NCBI GenBank assembly: GCA_947624815.1
Contig: CANQME010000013.1
Location: 1 to 42,513, forward strand
DNA: 42,513 nucleotides
Reading direction: 5' to 3'
Source of the DNA: an uncultured Lachnospiraceae bacterium
GTDB lineage: Bacteria; Bacillota; Clostridia; Lachnospirales; Lachnospiraceae
The position numbers were made by a program, and so were the translations under genes. Below, piece by piece: positions 35,272 to 42,402 of this stretch; within the stretch, counting starts at the first letter, position 1; each line of letters opens with the position of its first letter. The notes beneath the pieces were generated by a model. The model saw nothing but the letters and a program-made list of their open reading frames with translations, did no database searches and was not told where the DNA came from.

Positions 35272-36807
35272 ATGGATATTGCGGCGTACTGCAGAGTATC
35301 GACGGACAAGCAGGATCAGCTGAACAGTCTGAAGGCCCAGAAGGAGTTCTTCAGCGAGTACACCAGGCGTACAGGAGACCATCTTGTACGCCTGTACGCC
35401 GACGAGGGAATCTCCGGGACGAAGCTTAATCGCCGCAGGGAATTCCTGCGCATGATGGAGGACGCGGAGCGCGGCATGTTTCAGCTGGTGATCGTCAAGG
35501 ACATTTCCCGCTTTGCGCGGAATACGGTGGATCTGCTTCAGAGCATCCGGCGCCTGAAGGCTCTGGGCATAGAGACGCGGTTCCTGACCGCGGACATGAC
35601 CAGTATGGGGAACAGCGAGTTCGTGCTGACCATCTTCGGCGCGCTGGCGCAGGAGGAAAGCGCCGGCATCTCCAAGCGGGTGAAGTTCGGGAAGAGGCTG
35701 AACGCCGAAAAGGGACGCGTGCCCAATCTCGTGTATGGGTACAACAAGAGGAAGGGCGAGTATTTTGACATGACGGTCAATGAGGCGGAAGCCGCAGTCG
35801 TGCGCCAGATCTTTGCCTGGTATGTCCGCGAGGGCTGCGGCTGCGCGAAAATTGCGGCGCGGCTGAATGAGCGCGGCTTGCGGACGAAGCGGAATTTCCC
35901 GTGGAACCAGAAGGGCGTCTGCGGCATTCTCTCGAATCCGCTGTATACCGGGAAGATCATCAACGGGAAACAGGAAGTCGAGGACTTCCTGACCGGGCGC
36001 AGAGTGGAAAAGGACGAATCCGAGTGGCTGATCGTGGACAGGCCGGAACTACGGATCGTGGAACCGGAGCTGTTCGCGGAGGCGCAGTCCGTCCTTCGGT
36101 CGCGCAGGGACGCGTTCGGAGACGGAGACGGGCGGCCGGGCGGCCGGTATCTGTTTTCCACACTGATCCAGTGCCGGGACTGCGGCCGGTCCTTCCGGCG
36201 GACGGTCCGCACATACAGGAATACATACGTCCGCTGGGTCTGCTCCGGACATAACGCCGGGGGCGACGGGACCTGTTCCAATGCGGTGACCGTGGACGAA
36301 GCCGAGCTGACCGGCGTTCTGCAGGAGTATTTTACCGGCATTCTGAAGACCAAAAAGGACGCCGCCCGCTGTGCGGCCGCGGAGCTTCGGCGGATCTGGA
36401 AGGCCGCAAAGGACAGCGGCTGTTCGAAGAAGGAGATCAGGGCGCGGCTTTCCAGACTGCGGACCGCCAGACAGCGGTATATGGACATGTACACGGACGG
36501 TCTGATCTCCCGCGGGGAATTAAACGAGAGGATCGGAACCATGCGGGAGGAGATCGACCGGCTGGAGGAGGAGCTTAAGCAGGCGAATAGCCCGCTGCCG
36601 AAGGAGGAACAGCTGGAAACGGTTTTCAGGAACCTGTTCGGGACGGCGGACGGAGCTGTCTGCGTAAGCCGTCTGACGAATGCGGAGCTAAAGCGGATCA
36701 TCCGGAAGATCGAGGTGGACAGGGACGGGAACGTGGATATCCATCTGCGGCTGTTCCGGGATACTGGATCCGGCGGAACCGTTCTGACGGCAGGTTACGG
36801 TACATAA
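35272..36807 (+). CDS. Large serine recombinase of the spoIIID element
   Basis: A 511-residue site-specific recombinase. The catalytic domain opens with AAYCRVSTDKQDQ (nucleophile Ser10) and continues with DEGISGTKLNRR and VKDISRFARNTVDLL. A recombinase domain follows (VYGYNKRKGEYFDMT, GILSNPLYTGKIINGK), then a zinc ribbon (QCRDCGRSF with later CSGHN and TCSNAV) and a coiled coil (~residues 400-440). It reads toward the right end. Its TAA stop (36805-36807) uses the last two bases of the attR core and one spoIIID base. The SD AGGAGGG lies 6-7 nt before the ATG. All key residues are intact, so it is probably active. It is the functional counterpart of SpoIVCA of the sigK element. Confidence 0.95.
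   Translation: MDIAAYCRVSTDKQDQLNSLKAQKEFFSEYTRRTGDHLVRLYADEGISGTKLNRRREFLRMMEDAERGMFQLVIVKDISRFARNTVDLLQSIRRLKALGIETRFLTADMTSMGNSEFVLTIFGALAQEESAGISKRVKFGKRLNAEKGRVPNLVYGYNKRKGEYFDMTVNEAEAAVVRQIFAWYVREGCGCAKIAARLNERGLRTKRNFPWNQKGVCGILSNPLYTGKIINGKQEVEDFLTGRRVEKDESEWLIVDRPELRIVEPELFAEAQSVLRSRRDAFGDGDGRPGGRYLFSTLIQCRDCGRSFRRTVRTYRNTYVRWVCSGHNAGGDGTCSNAVTVDEAELTGVLQEYFTGILKTKKDAARCAAAELRRIWKAAKDSGCSKKEIRARLSRLRTARQRYMDMYTDGLISRGELNERIGTMREEIDRLEEELKQANSPLPKEEQLETVFRNLFGTADGAVCVSRLTNAELKRIIRKIEVDRDGNVDIHLRLFRDTGSGGTVLTAGYGT
36797..36806 (+). other. Right attachment core (attR)
   Basis: ACGGTACATA, identical to 32652-32661, at the end of the recombinase gene. The inward arm AACCGTTCTG (36777-36786) mirrors the left arm. 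It joins directly to the spoIIID 3' part. Confidence 0.9.
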
Positions 36808-36967
36808 AGACGTCACAGAGCGGCTGGAGCATATCAATCCGTCCCTGGCGGCCCGCGCGCGCATCGTCCTGGATGTGAACAAGTCGGAGCGCCATATCCG
36901 CGGCGGACTGGCGACGAGGGAGAAGTACCAGCACCGTCTTCAGATGTGCAGCAAAGAGGACGAGTGA
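36797..36967 (+). CDS. spoIIID: SpoIIID C-terminal part, separated by the element
   Basis: In frame from ACG-GTA-CAT the segment reads TVHKDVTERLEHINPSLAAR, then VLDVNKSERHIRGGLATREKY and ends ..CSKEDE with TGA 36965-36967. The C-terminal basic segment (SERHIRGGLATREKY) is the second DNA-contacting region of SpoIIID. It has no start codon or SD of its own. Joined to the 5' part by removal of 4,145 bp it gives a 91-residue SpoIIID, the normal size. Confidence 0.92.
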   Translation, partial: TVHKDVTERLEHINPSLAARARIVLDVNKSERHIRGGLATREKYQHRLQMCSKEDE

Positions 36968-37040
36968 GAACATTTGCTCATATCGGCCAGGCGTACCGGC
37001 ATACGATGGTAGAAATCAGACCATGAAAGGCTGAGACAGC

Positions 37041-37547
37041 ATGAATCGGACGGACAGATATGAAACGGGTACATACGCGGGACGGGAGGGAGGCTGCGGC
37101 GCCGGCTGTGGTAAGGGGAGGCGCCCCAGAGGCACCGGACGGGCCGCGGGGCTTTTTGCGGCGCTTCTGCTCCTCTCCGCGCTGCTTTTGCCGGCGTGTA
37201 CCCTGGATAAGGCGGACGACGGGAAGGTGCGCGATCTGGAATTTACGGTGATCGGAGAGGGGGACGCCCCGCAGGAGCTGCAGGAGCTCGTGACGCAGAA
37301 GAAGACGCAGCCCTTTAAGCTGACCTACAGCGACGACCAGAACCTGTATATCGTCGTCGGATACGGTCCGCAGAGCACCGGCGGCTACAGCATCACCGTG
37401 GAGGAGCTGTACCTGACGGAGAATTCCATTTTCATCGACACCGAGCTGAAAGGACCGGCCAAAGGAGAGACGGTGGCGCAGGAGACCTCGTATCCGCTGG
37501 TGATCGTGAAGACGGAATTTCTGGAAGATCCGGTCGTATTCGACTAG
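37041..37547 (+). CDS. PrcB C-terminal domain lipoprotein
   Basis: A 168-residue protein with a long basic Gly/Arg-rich N-terminus, a hydrophobic signal (GLFAALLLLSALLLPAC) with a lipobox, and a C-terminal domain resembling PrcB_C: LYIVVGYGPQSTGGYSITVEELYLTEN, FIDTELKGPAKGE, SYPLVIVK. The domain is named after a Treponema protease-complex subunit; the role in Firmicutes is unknown. AAAGG lies ~10 nt before the ATG. It follows the spoIIID 3' part by 73 bp, so when the element is absent it may belong to the spoIIID transcript. Confidence 0.75.
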   Translation: MNRTDRYETGTYAGREGGCGAGCGKGRRPRGTGRAAGLFAALLLLSALLLPACTLDKADDGKVRDLEFTVIGEGDAPQELQELVTQKKTQPFKLTYSDDQNLYIVVGYGPQSTGGYSITVEELYLTENSIFIDTELKGPAKGETVAQETSYPLVIVKTEFLEDPVVFD

Positions 37548-37612
37548 AGGGATCCGGGGCCGTGGCCTGGACGGCCGTGGAAGCGGCGGAAGGATGTTTC
37601 TTCGTCTGGTAC

Positions 37613-37642
37613 TTGTCAGGCGGTGCGGGAATATGATATACT
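37613..37642 (+). promoter_or_regulatory. Promoter of cysE
   Basis: TTGTCA (37613-37618), 18 bp and TATACT (37637-37642) with an extended -10 TGA. It lies ~45 nt before the cysE ATG. Confidence 0.6.
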
Positions 37643-37686
37643 GATGAAACGCATGGCGTTATGTACAGGTTAAGAGGGATGAAAGT

Positions 37687-38346
37687 ATGATTTTTAAGGA
37701 TATTTGGCTGGATGTCAAGGCTGTGCAGGAGCGGGATCCGGCGGCGCGCAGCGCGCTGGAGGTGCTTCTGCTGTATCAGGGCGTTCACGCGCTGATCTGG
37801 CACCGGTTCGCCCACTGGTTCTATAAGCACCATATGTTTTTTATTGCCAGGCTGATCTCCCAGATCGCCAGGTTCTTCACCCTGATCGAGATCCACCCGG
37901 GCGCCCAGCTGGGCCACGGGATCCTGATCGACCACGGCTGCGGCGTAGTCATCGGAGAGACCACGGTAGTGGGCGATAACTGTACCATCTACCAGGGCGT
38001 GACCCTGGGCGGCGTCGGTACCCAGAAGGGCAAGCGCCATCCGACCCTCGGCAACAACGTGACCGTAGGAGCCGGAGCGAAGATCCTGGGTTCCTTCGAG
38101 GTGGGAGATAACTGCACCATCGCGGCCAACGCGGTGCTTCTGAAGCCGCTGGAGAGCAATGTGACGGCAGTGGGCATCCCCGCCCGCCCGGTGAAGAAGG
38201 ACGGCGTGCGCCTGCCGTCCGGCAATCCGGAAGCCGTCTCCGCGGAGCGGTGCTGCCGGATGGAGGAGAGGCTGAAGGAGCTGGAGGCTCAGGTGGAAGA
38301 GCTGAAGGAACAGCTTCGGAAGGCGGAAGGGCGGCCGGAGGAATGA
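37687..38346 (+). CDS. cysE: Serine O-acetyltransferase
   Basis: A 219-residue SAT that makes O-acetylserine from serine and acetyl-CoA, the first step of cysteine synthesis. An N-terminal helical part (DIWLDVKAVQERDPAARSALEVLLLYQGVHAL) is followed by left-handed beta-helix hexapeptide repeats (IHPGAQLGHGILIDHGCGVVIGE and VTLGGVGTQKGKRHPTLG) carrying the catalytic His residues. The C-terminus adds a ~30-residue coiled coil (ERLKELEAQVEELKEQLRK), longer than usual. AGAGGG precedes the ATG. cysK is not adjacent. Confidence 0.95.
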   Translation: MIFKDIWLDVKAVQERDPAARSALEVLLLYQGVHALIWHRFAHWFYKHHMFFIARLISQIARFFTLIEIHPGAQLGHGILIDHGCGVVIGETTVVGDNCTIYQGVTLGGVGTQKGKRHPTLGNNVTVGAGAKILGSFEVGDNCTIAANAVLLKPLESNVTAVGIPARPVKKDGVRLPSGNPEAVSAERCCRMEERLKELEAQVEELKEQLRKAEGRPEE

Positions 38347-38386
38347 GAATAGCCCTCCGGACACGCCTCATTCGCGGATCGCGCCG

Positions 38387-39241
38387 TTACCAGGTGATCA
38401 GTTCATCCAGAAGCTCCTGCAGCTCCTTGCTGGATTTGGTCAGATAGATCCGCGTCGTTTCGATATTCTCGTGCCCCAGCAGGTCTGCCAGCAGGGAGAT
38501 ATCGTTGAATTTCGCCAGGAAATTGATGGCGAAGCGGTGACGGAAGGAATGGGGATACACCGTATCCTCGTTGATTCCGTACCGTCTGGCATAGTGCTTC
38601 AGCTGCCAGCGGATCCCGCGGCAGCTGATGGGACGGCCCTGCCGGTTGACGAAGAGGAAGCCGCTTTTCTGCTCCTTCGTCTCACACCAGGCCAGGGCTT
38701 CCTCAGCCAGGGCGTCTGGCAGGTAGATGCGGCGCAGCTTGCCGCCCTTGGAGTACAGATCCAGGTATCCCAACGCCAGATGCTCTACCTTGATCTGCGT
38801 CAGCTCGCTGACCCTGGCGCCGGTCGCGCCCAGGAAGCGCACCACGAAATACCACATGGTCTTCTTATCCTTCTTCAGCCGCCGTTTCAGGTACTCATAG
38901 TCCCGGTTGGATATGACGGCGTCGGAGAAGGATTTCTTCTGAATCTTGACGGACTGCAGGTGGAAGCCCTTAAGCGGCAGCCACATGTCTTCGTCGTATT
39001 CCACCAGAAAGCGTGTGAAACGGTTCATGGCGTGAATCCGCAGATTCACGGTAGAGGGACGGTACCTGCTGATCAGGTCGCTGCGGAAGCGGCTCAGGTT
39101 CTCGGTGCTCATGACCGGATAACGGGAATAAAAGAGCCGTACGCTGCCGGTGTAGGCAGTGACGGTATTGGGAGAGAGACTGTTCTTATTCAGCTGATCT
39201 TCGAATTCCTGAATCAGCCTTTTCTGTGCTGAAGTTATCAT
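38387..39241 (-). CDS. Tyrosine recombinase, second of a tandem pair
   Basis: A 284-residue XerC/D-like recombinase. An N-terminal SAM-like domain (SPNTVTAYTGSVRLFYSRY) is followed by a catalytic domain with the full set of residues: Arg in ATGARVSEL, Lys in YSKGGKLRR, HSFRHRF (His, Arg), LGHENIETT (His) and Tyr in TRIYL. It begins 6 bp after the stop of the first recombinase, so the pair is co-expressed. No inverted repeats marking an invertible segment are obvious beside it. Confidence 0.92.
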   Translation of the reverse strand: MITSAQKRLIQEFEDQLNKNSLSPNTVTAYTGSVRLFYSRYPVMSTENLSRFRSDLISRYRPSTVNLRIHAMNRFTRFLVEYDEDMWLPLKGFHLQSVKIQKKSFSDAVISNRDYEYLKRRLKKDKKTMWYFVVRFLGATGARVSELTQIKVEHLALGYLDLYSKGGKLRRIYLPDALAEEALAWCETKEQKSGFLFVNRQGRPISCRGIRWQLKHYARRYGINEDTVYPHSFRHRFAINFLAKFNDISLLADLLGHENIETTRIYLTKSSKELQELLDELITW

Positions 39242-39247
39242 ATGAAA

Positions 39248-40117
39248 TCACCATTTTACAATCTGGTTGACAAGCTTTTTCTGTTCGGTAGGACTTCGGT
39301 GCAGGTAGATCCGGGTAGTCTCGATATTCTCATGTCCCAGAATATCGGAGAGCATGGCCAGATCCCCGCTGACCTCGATGAATTTTTTGGCAAACAGATG
39401 CCGGAAGGCGTGGGGGTGCAGGACGGAGACGTCCAGACCGTACAGCGCCTCGAATTTGCGCATCTGATAGCGGATGCCGGACGGCGTGAGCGGGTCGCCG
39501 AAGCGGTTCAGGAAGACGAAGCCGCTTCGGCGCTTCTCATGGGAGAGCCAGGTCATGCACTCGCTGCGGACCCGCAGAGGGATATAGACCCGCCGGGATT
39601 TGTTCCCCTTCGAATAGACGTCCATATATCCGCGGCGCACATCCCCGACCTTCAGGCGTACAAGCTCGCTGATCCGCAGTCCGGTGGTGGCCATGATGCG
39701 GATAATGAAATAGTAAAGCCGGTTCCCGTCGCGCAGCAGACAGCGTTTCAGATACTCATAGTCTGCCTGGGAGATGACATTTTCCAGAAATGATCTCTGC
39801 TGGACATGGACCATGGCCATATGAAGGTCCGTCAGGTGGAGAAACTCCAGAAAACAGTTCATGGAGCGGATCCGGAGGTTGACGGTCTGGGGGCTGTAGT
39901 GCTCCAGAAGGTAGCATTTGTAGAGCCGGAGATTGTTGTAGTTAATGGTTCCGTACAGCTCAAGAAACTGTTCGGCGCCGTACAGGTAGGAGTGAACCGT
40001 GCTGTCCGCCAGCTGCCGCCGCGCCAGATAGCTGCGGAAATCGGCCAGCATCCGGTCGCGGGTGGAGCCGCCGTCCTCAGCGGGAGGCAGCCCGTGTCCG
40101 GTTTGTTTTTCTGTCAT
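39248..40117 (-). CDS. Tyrosine recombinase, first of a tandem pair
   Basis: A 289-residue recombinase, clearly paralogous to the next gene. Catalytic residues are in TTGLRISELVRL (Arg), YSKGNKSRR (Lys), HAFRHLF, LGHENIETT and RIYLHRS (Tyr). Start at 40117 (MTEKQTG) is chosen with AAGGA ~10 nt upstream; a frame to 40171 would run into the promoter. It is divergent from sipL. The shared 200-bp gap has a sigmaA promoter for this gene and three Spo0A-type boxes 17 bp upstream of its -35. Paired recombinases of this type can drive DNA inversion or act as a heteromeric unit; the target is not visible here. Confidence 0.92.
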   Translation of the reverse strand: MTEKQTGHGLPPAEDGGSTRDRMLADFRSYLARRQLADSTVHSYLYGAEQFLELYGTINYNNLRLYKCYLLEHYSPQTVNLRIRSMNCFLEFLHLTDLHMAMVHVQQRSFLENVISQADYEYLKRCLLRDGNRLYYFIIRIMATTGLRISELVRLKVGDVRRGYMDVYSKGNKSRRVYIPLRVRSECMTWLSHEKRRSGFVFLNRFGDPLTPSGIRYQMRKFEALYGLDVSVLHPHAFRHLFAKKFIEVSGDLAMLSDILGHENIETTRIYLHRSPTEQKKLVNQIVKW

Positions 40118-40158
40118 TTCAATCACGTCCTTTTGTTCGTTAAAAATATGTATTCTTA

Positions 40159-40187
40159 AGTTTATCCACATGAAAAATGAAAATCAA
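40159..40187 (-). promoter_or_regulatory. sigmaA promoter of the tyrosine recombinase pair
   Basis: On the minus strand TTGATT (40187-40182), 17 bp and TAAACT (40164-40159), ~42 nt before the ATG at 40117. Confidence 0.6.
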
Positions 40188-40203
40188 GATGATATACCGA
40201 AAA

Positions 40204-40230
40204 TGTCGAATTTTGTCGAAATTTGTCGAA
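40204..40230. promoter_or_regulatory. Three phased Spo0A-type boxes
   Basis: TGTCGAA occurs at 40204-40210, 40214-40220 and 40224-40230, exactly 10 bp apart, so on the same DNA face. It matches the 0A-box core TGNCGAA with T-rich/A-rich flanks. The cluster lies just upstream of the recombinase promoter, where Spo0A~P activators usually bind, and ~30 bp upstream of the sipL promoter on the other side. Confidence 0.8.
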
Positions 40231-40258
40231 AAGGGTCAGAAAATCAGCCGCACCGCCA

Positions 40259-40288
40259 GGAATAAGATAGACGGCCGTCTCATACATT
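40259..40288 (+). promoter_or_regulatory. sigmaE-like promoter of sipL
   Basis: GGAATAA (40259-40265), 15 bp and CATACATT (40281-40288). The -10 is a full match to the sigmaE consensus CATACAnT. Start expected near 40295, ~30 nt before the ATG. sipL is mother-cell-expressed in C. difficile. Confidence 0.6.
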
Positions 40289-40324
40289 GATAAAGAACAT
40301 GCGGAAAGACGGGTGGCGCGGACG

Positions 40325-41890
40325 ATGCTGGAGCTGATCAAAACCAATATTCATATGAACCGGTGGAAAAGGGATGCCGCCGTTCAGATCACGCTGGATG
40401 ACGATTTCATTGTGCCGGACACCATGGACGATGTGGGACAGGTGATCATGTCGTCAGGGGATATCCAGGTGGAATCGGTGAAAAATACAGGCGACAAGGT
40501 GACGGTAAAGGGGAAGCTGGCGTTTCAGATCCTGTACCGGAAGGAGGAGGGGGGCCTGCAGACGCTGGCGGGCTCGATCGCCTTTGAGGAGCCGGTGAAT
40601 GTGCCGGAGCTGGAGGAGAAGGACGCGGTCGGCGTATCCTGGGAGCTGGAGGATCTGAGCACCGGGCTGATCAATTCGCGCAAGCTGAGCGTGAAGGCGA
40701 TCGTGACGCTGCGGGTGAGGGCCGAGGCGCTTTGCGACGCGGAGGCGGCGGTGGATGTGGTGTCCGACGGCGAGGGAGCCGATCCGGAGGTAAGGAAGTG
40801 CCGGACGGAGGTGGCGGCCATCGCCGTGCGCCGTAAGGATACCTTCCGCATCCGGGAGGAGATCGCGCTGACCGGCAGCAGGCCCTGCATCGACCGGATC
40901 CTGTGGAGCGAGATCAAGACGCGGGGAGTAAGCACCAAGCCTCTGGACGGACAGGTCCATGTGGAAGGAAGCCTGCTGGTGTTTGTGATCTACGAGGGAG
41001 AGGGCGAGAATACGCCTGTCCAGTGGCTTGAGGAGTCGGTGCCGTTCTCCGGCGAGGTGGAGCTGGCCGAGTCGGTGGAAGGGATGGTGCCGTCGATCGC
41101 TGTGCGGCTGGTACATAAGGAGCTGGAGGCGAAGCCGGATTATGACGGGGAAATGCGTCAGCTGGATCTGGACGCCGTTCTGGAGCTGGATATGAAGCTT
41201 TATGAGGAGAAGCCCCTGGAGCTGGTCCGGGATCTGTACGCCGTGGACCGGGAGATCACGCCTCAGACCGGAGAGGTGGAGTTTGACCGGCTTCTGACCA
41301 AGAATATCGGGAAATGCAAGGTCACGGAGAAGATCGATCTGGGCGGAGGCGGCCGGATCCTGCAGATCTGTCACTATGACGCGGCGGTCCGGATCGACGA
41401 GGTGCAGGCGAGGGACGGAGCGGTGACGGTAAACGGGGTTCTTGATGTCTTCCTATTATATATGACTTCGGATGATACCGAGCCGGTGAAGTCGGTGACA
41501 GAGCCGGTGCCGTTTGAATATGCGGCGGAGGCGGAGGGCGCCGGCGAGGACAGCGTGTGCCAGCTGAACGCGGGACTGGAGCAGATCACGGTCGTGATGT
41601 TGGGAAGCGGGAACGTGGAGCTGAAGGCGGTGCTGAATCTGGATCTGCTCGTGCTGAAGCCGGTGCGGGAGACCGTGATCGAGAGCGTCTCGGAGGCGCC
41701 GCCGGATATGGAGAAGCTGAAGGCCATGCCGGGTATCGTGGGCTATATCGTACAGCCGGGGGACACACTGTGGGAGATCGCCAGGCGCTTTCACACCACG
41801 GGCGCCAACGTGAGGAAAATGAGCGGGCTTGAGCGGGAGGAGGTTCAGCCCGGCGACAGGCTGATCCTGGTGAAGGAAGTGGCGAATTAA
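40325..41890 (+). CDS. sipL: SipL-type SPOCS/LysM spore-coat morphogenesis protein
   Basis: A 521-residue protein. SPOCS (DUF3794) repeats fill most of it: QITLDDDFIVPDTMDDVGQ, VTVKGKLAFQILYRKEEGG, SRKLSVKAIVTLRVRAE, and a second and third copy at ~190-300 and ~330-440. It ends in a LysM domain (GYIVQPGDTLWEIARRFHTTG to VQPGDRLILVKE). This is the architecture of C. difficile SipL, which binds SpoIVA and anchors the coat around the forespore. Start: ATG 40325 (MLELIK) aligns with the family N-terminus; GTG 40313 is an in-frame alternative. No strong SD is seen. Confidence 0.88.
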   Translation: MLELIKTNIHMNRWKRDAAVQITLDDDFIVPDTMDDVGQVIMSSGDIQVESVKNTGDKVTVKGKLAFQILYRKEEGGLQTLAGSIAFEEPVNVPELEEKDAVGVSWELEDLSTGLINSRKLSVKAIVTLRVRAEALCDAEAAVDVVSDGEGADPEVRKCRTEVAAIAVRRKDTFRIREEIALTGSRPCIDRILWSEIKTRGVSTKPLDGQVHVEGSLLVFVIYEGEGENTPVQWLEESVPFSGEVELAESVEGMVPSIAVRLVHKELEAKPDYDGEMRQLDLDAVLELDMKLYEEKPLELVRDLYAVDREITPQTGEVEFDRLLTKNIGKCKVTEKIDLGGGGRILQICHYDAAVRIDEVQARDGAVTVNGVLDVFLLYMTSDDTEPVKSVTEPVPFEYAAEAEGAGEDSVCQLNAGLEQITVVMLGSGNVELKAVLNLDLLVLKPVRETVIESVSEAPPDMEKLKAMPGIVGYIVQPGDTLWEIARRFHTTGANVRKMSGLEREEVQPGDRLILVKEVAN

Positions 41891-41913
41891 ATTAAAAAAT
41901 GGATAAAGCTGGA

Positions 41914-41942
41914 TGCACAAAACGCGGTTTGCAGGATATAAT
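41914..41942 (+). promoter_or_regulatory. sigmaA promoter after sipL
   Basis: TGCACA (41914-41919), 17 bp and TATAAT (41937-41942). It drives the structured region and the GIY-YIG gene. Confidence 0.6.
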
Positions 41943-41948
41943 AGATTG

Positions 41949-42120
41949 TAGGGTTCAATGAATATCGGCTCGCCAGCCTATGTGCAGCTTCCCGGTCCGG
42001 TATGCGGGACGGGAGAAGGAACTGTAGACGAAAGCAGCGAAAACGCATCCAGCTGGTGCTTCAGATAGATCAGGGCAACCTGGGCGGCGCCGCGTCCTGC
42101 TAACGCGGCGGCGTCTACAT
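41949..42120 (+). ncRNA. Structured leader or small RNA
   Basis: About 170 nt of non-coding sequence starts just after a TATAAT promoter. Stems include CAGG-GCAA-CCTG (GNRA tetraloop, 42071-42082), GCCGCGT/ACGCGGC (42089-42109) and a CCCG..TCC/GGGA..CGGG hairpin near 41992-42012. There is no T-tract, so it may be the 5' leader of the GIY-YIG gene. I do not match it to tmRNA, SRP RNA, RNase P RNA or a known riboswitch. Confidence 0.4.
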
Positions 42121-42156
42121 AATGTGCGGGTCACTATGCGAAGGAAGAGGCGGAGG

Positions 42157-42402
42157 ATGAATTATACTTATCTGGTGAAATGTGCGGACGGGACGCTGTA
42201 TTGCGGGTGGACAAACCATCTGGATGAGAGGGTTGCCGCTCATAACAGTGGGAAGGGCGCGAAATATACGAAGAGCCGGAGGCCGGTGGAGCTGGTTTAT
42301 TATGAGGAGTTTGAAACGAAGGAGGAGGCCATGCGGCGGGAGGCGCAGATTAAGAGGATGAGGCGGGGGGAGAAGATGGAACTGGTTTTGCGGGGGCGGT
42401 GA
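42157..42402 (+). CDS. GIY-YIG domain protein (UPF0213/YhbQ type)
   Basis: An 81-residue single-domain GIY-YIG nuclease-fold protein: YTYLVKCADGTLYCGWTNHLDERV (the two motif strands, here Y-LV and Y-CGW), Arg in HLDERVAAHNSG, then YTKSRRPVELVYYEEFETKEEAMRREAQIKRM with the catalytic-type Glu. Family members are small proteins that can nick DNA; their physiological role is unclear. Start at 42157 agrees with the usual N-terminus; an extension to 42124 is Arg-rich and unlikely. Beyond it, 42403-42513 contains short GGTACGCGAAG-like repeats and no gene. Confidence 0.88.
   Translation: MNYTYLVKCADGTLYCGWTNHLDERVAAHNSGKGAKYTKSRRPVELVYYEEFETKEEAMRREAQIKRMRRGEKMELVLRGR

Larger units (their letters stand above)
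32652..36806 (+). mobile_element. skin-like intervening element within spoIIID
   Basis: The element lies between the direct repeats ACGGTACATA at 32652-32661 and 36797-36806. Recombination between them removes 4,145 bp and leaves one repeat, giving ..SKSTVH-KDVTERLEHINP.. in frame, a complete SpoIIID. Contents, all on the plus strand, are a MotA-like and an OmpA/MotB-like gene, a 56-aa ORF and a large serine recombinase whose last codons run into the right attachment site. This is the plan of the sigK skin element: a sporulation gene split by a recombinase-carrying insert that need only be excised in the terminal mother cell. Excision itself is inferred, not seen. Confidence 0.9.

Noticed and set aside
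32652..36806. Simple inactivation of spoIIID by a random transposon
   Set aside because: Insertion is precise at a 10-bp direct repeat, excision restores the exact frame and length, both gene halves are undamaged, and the recombinase is intact.
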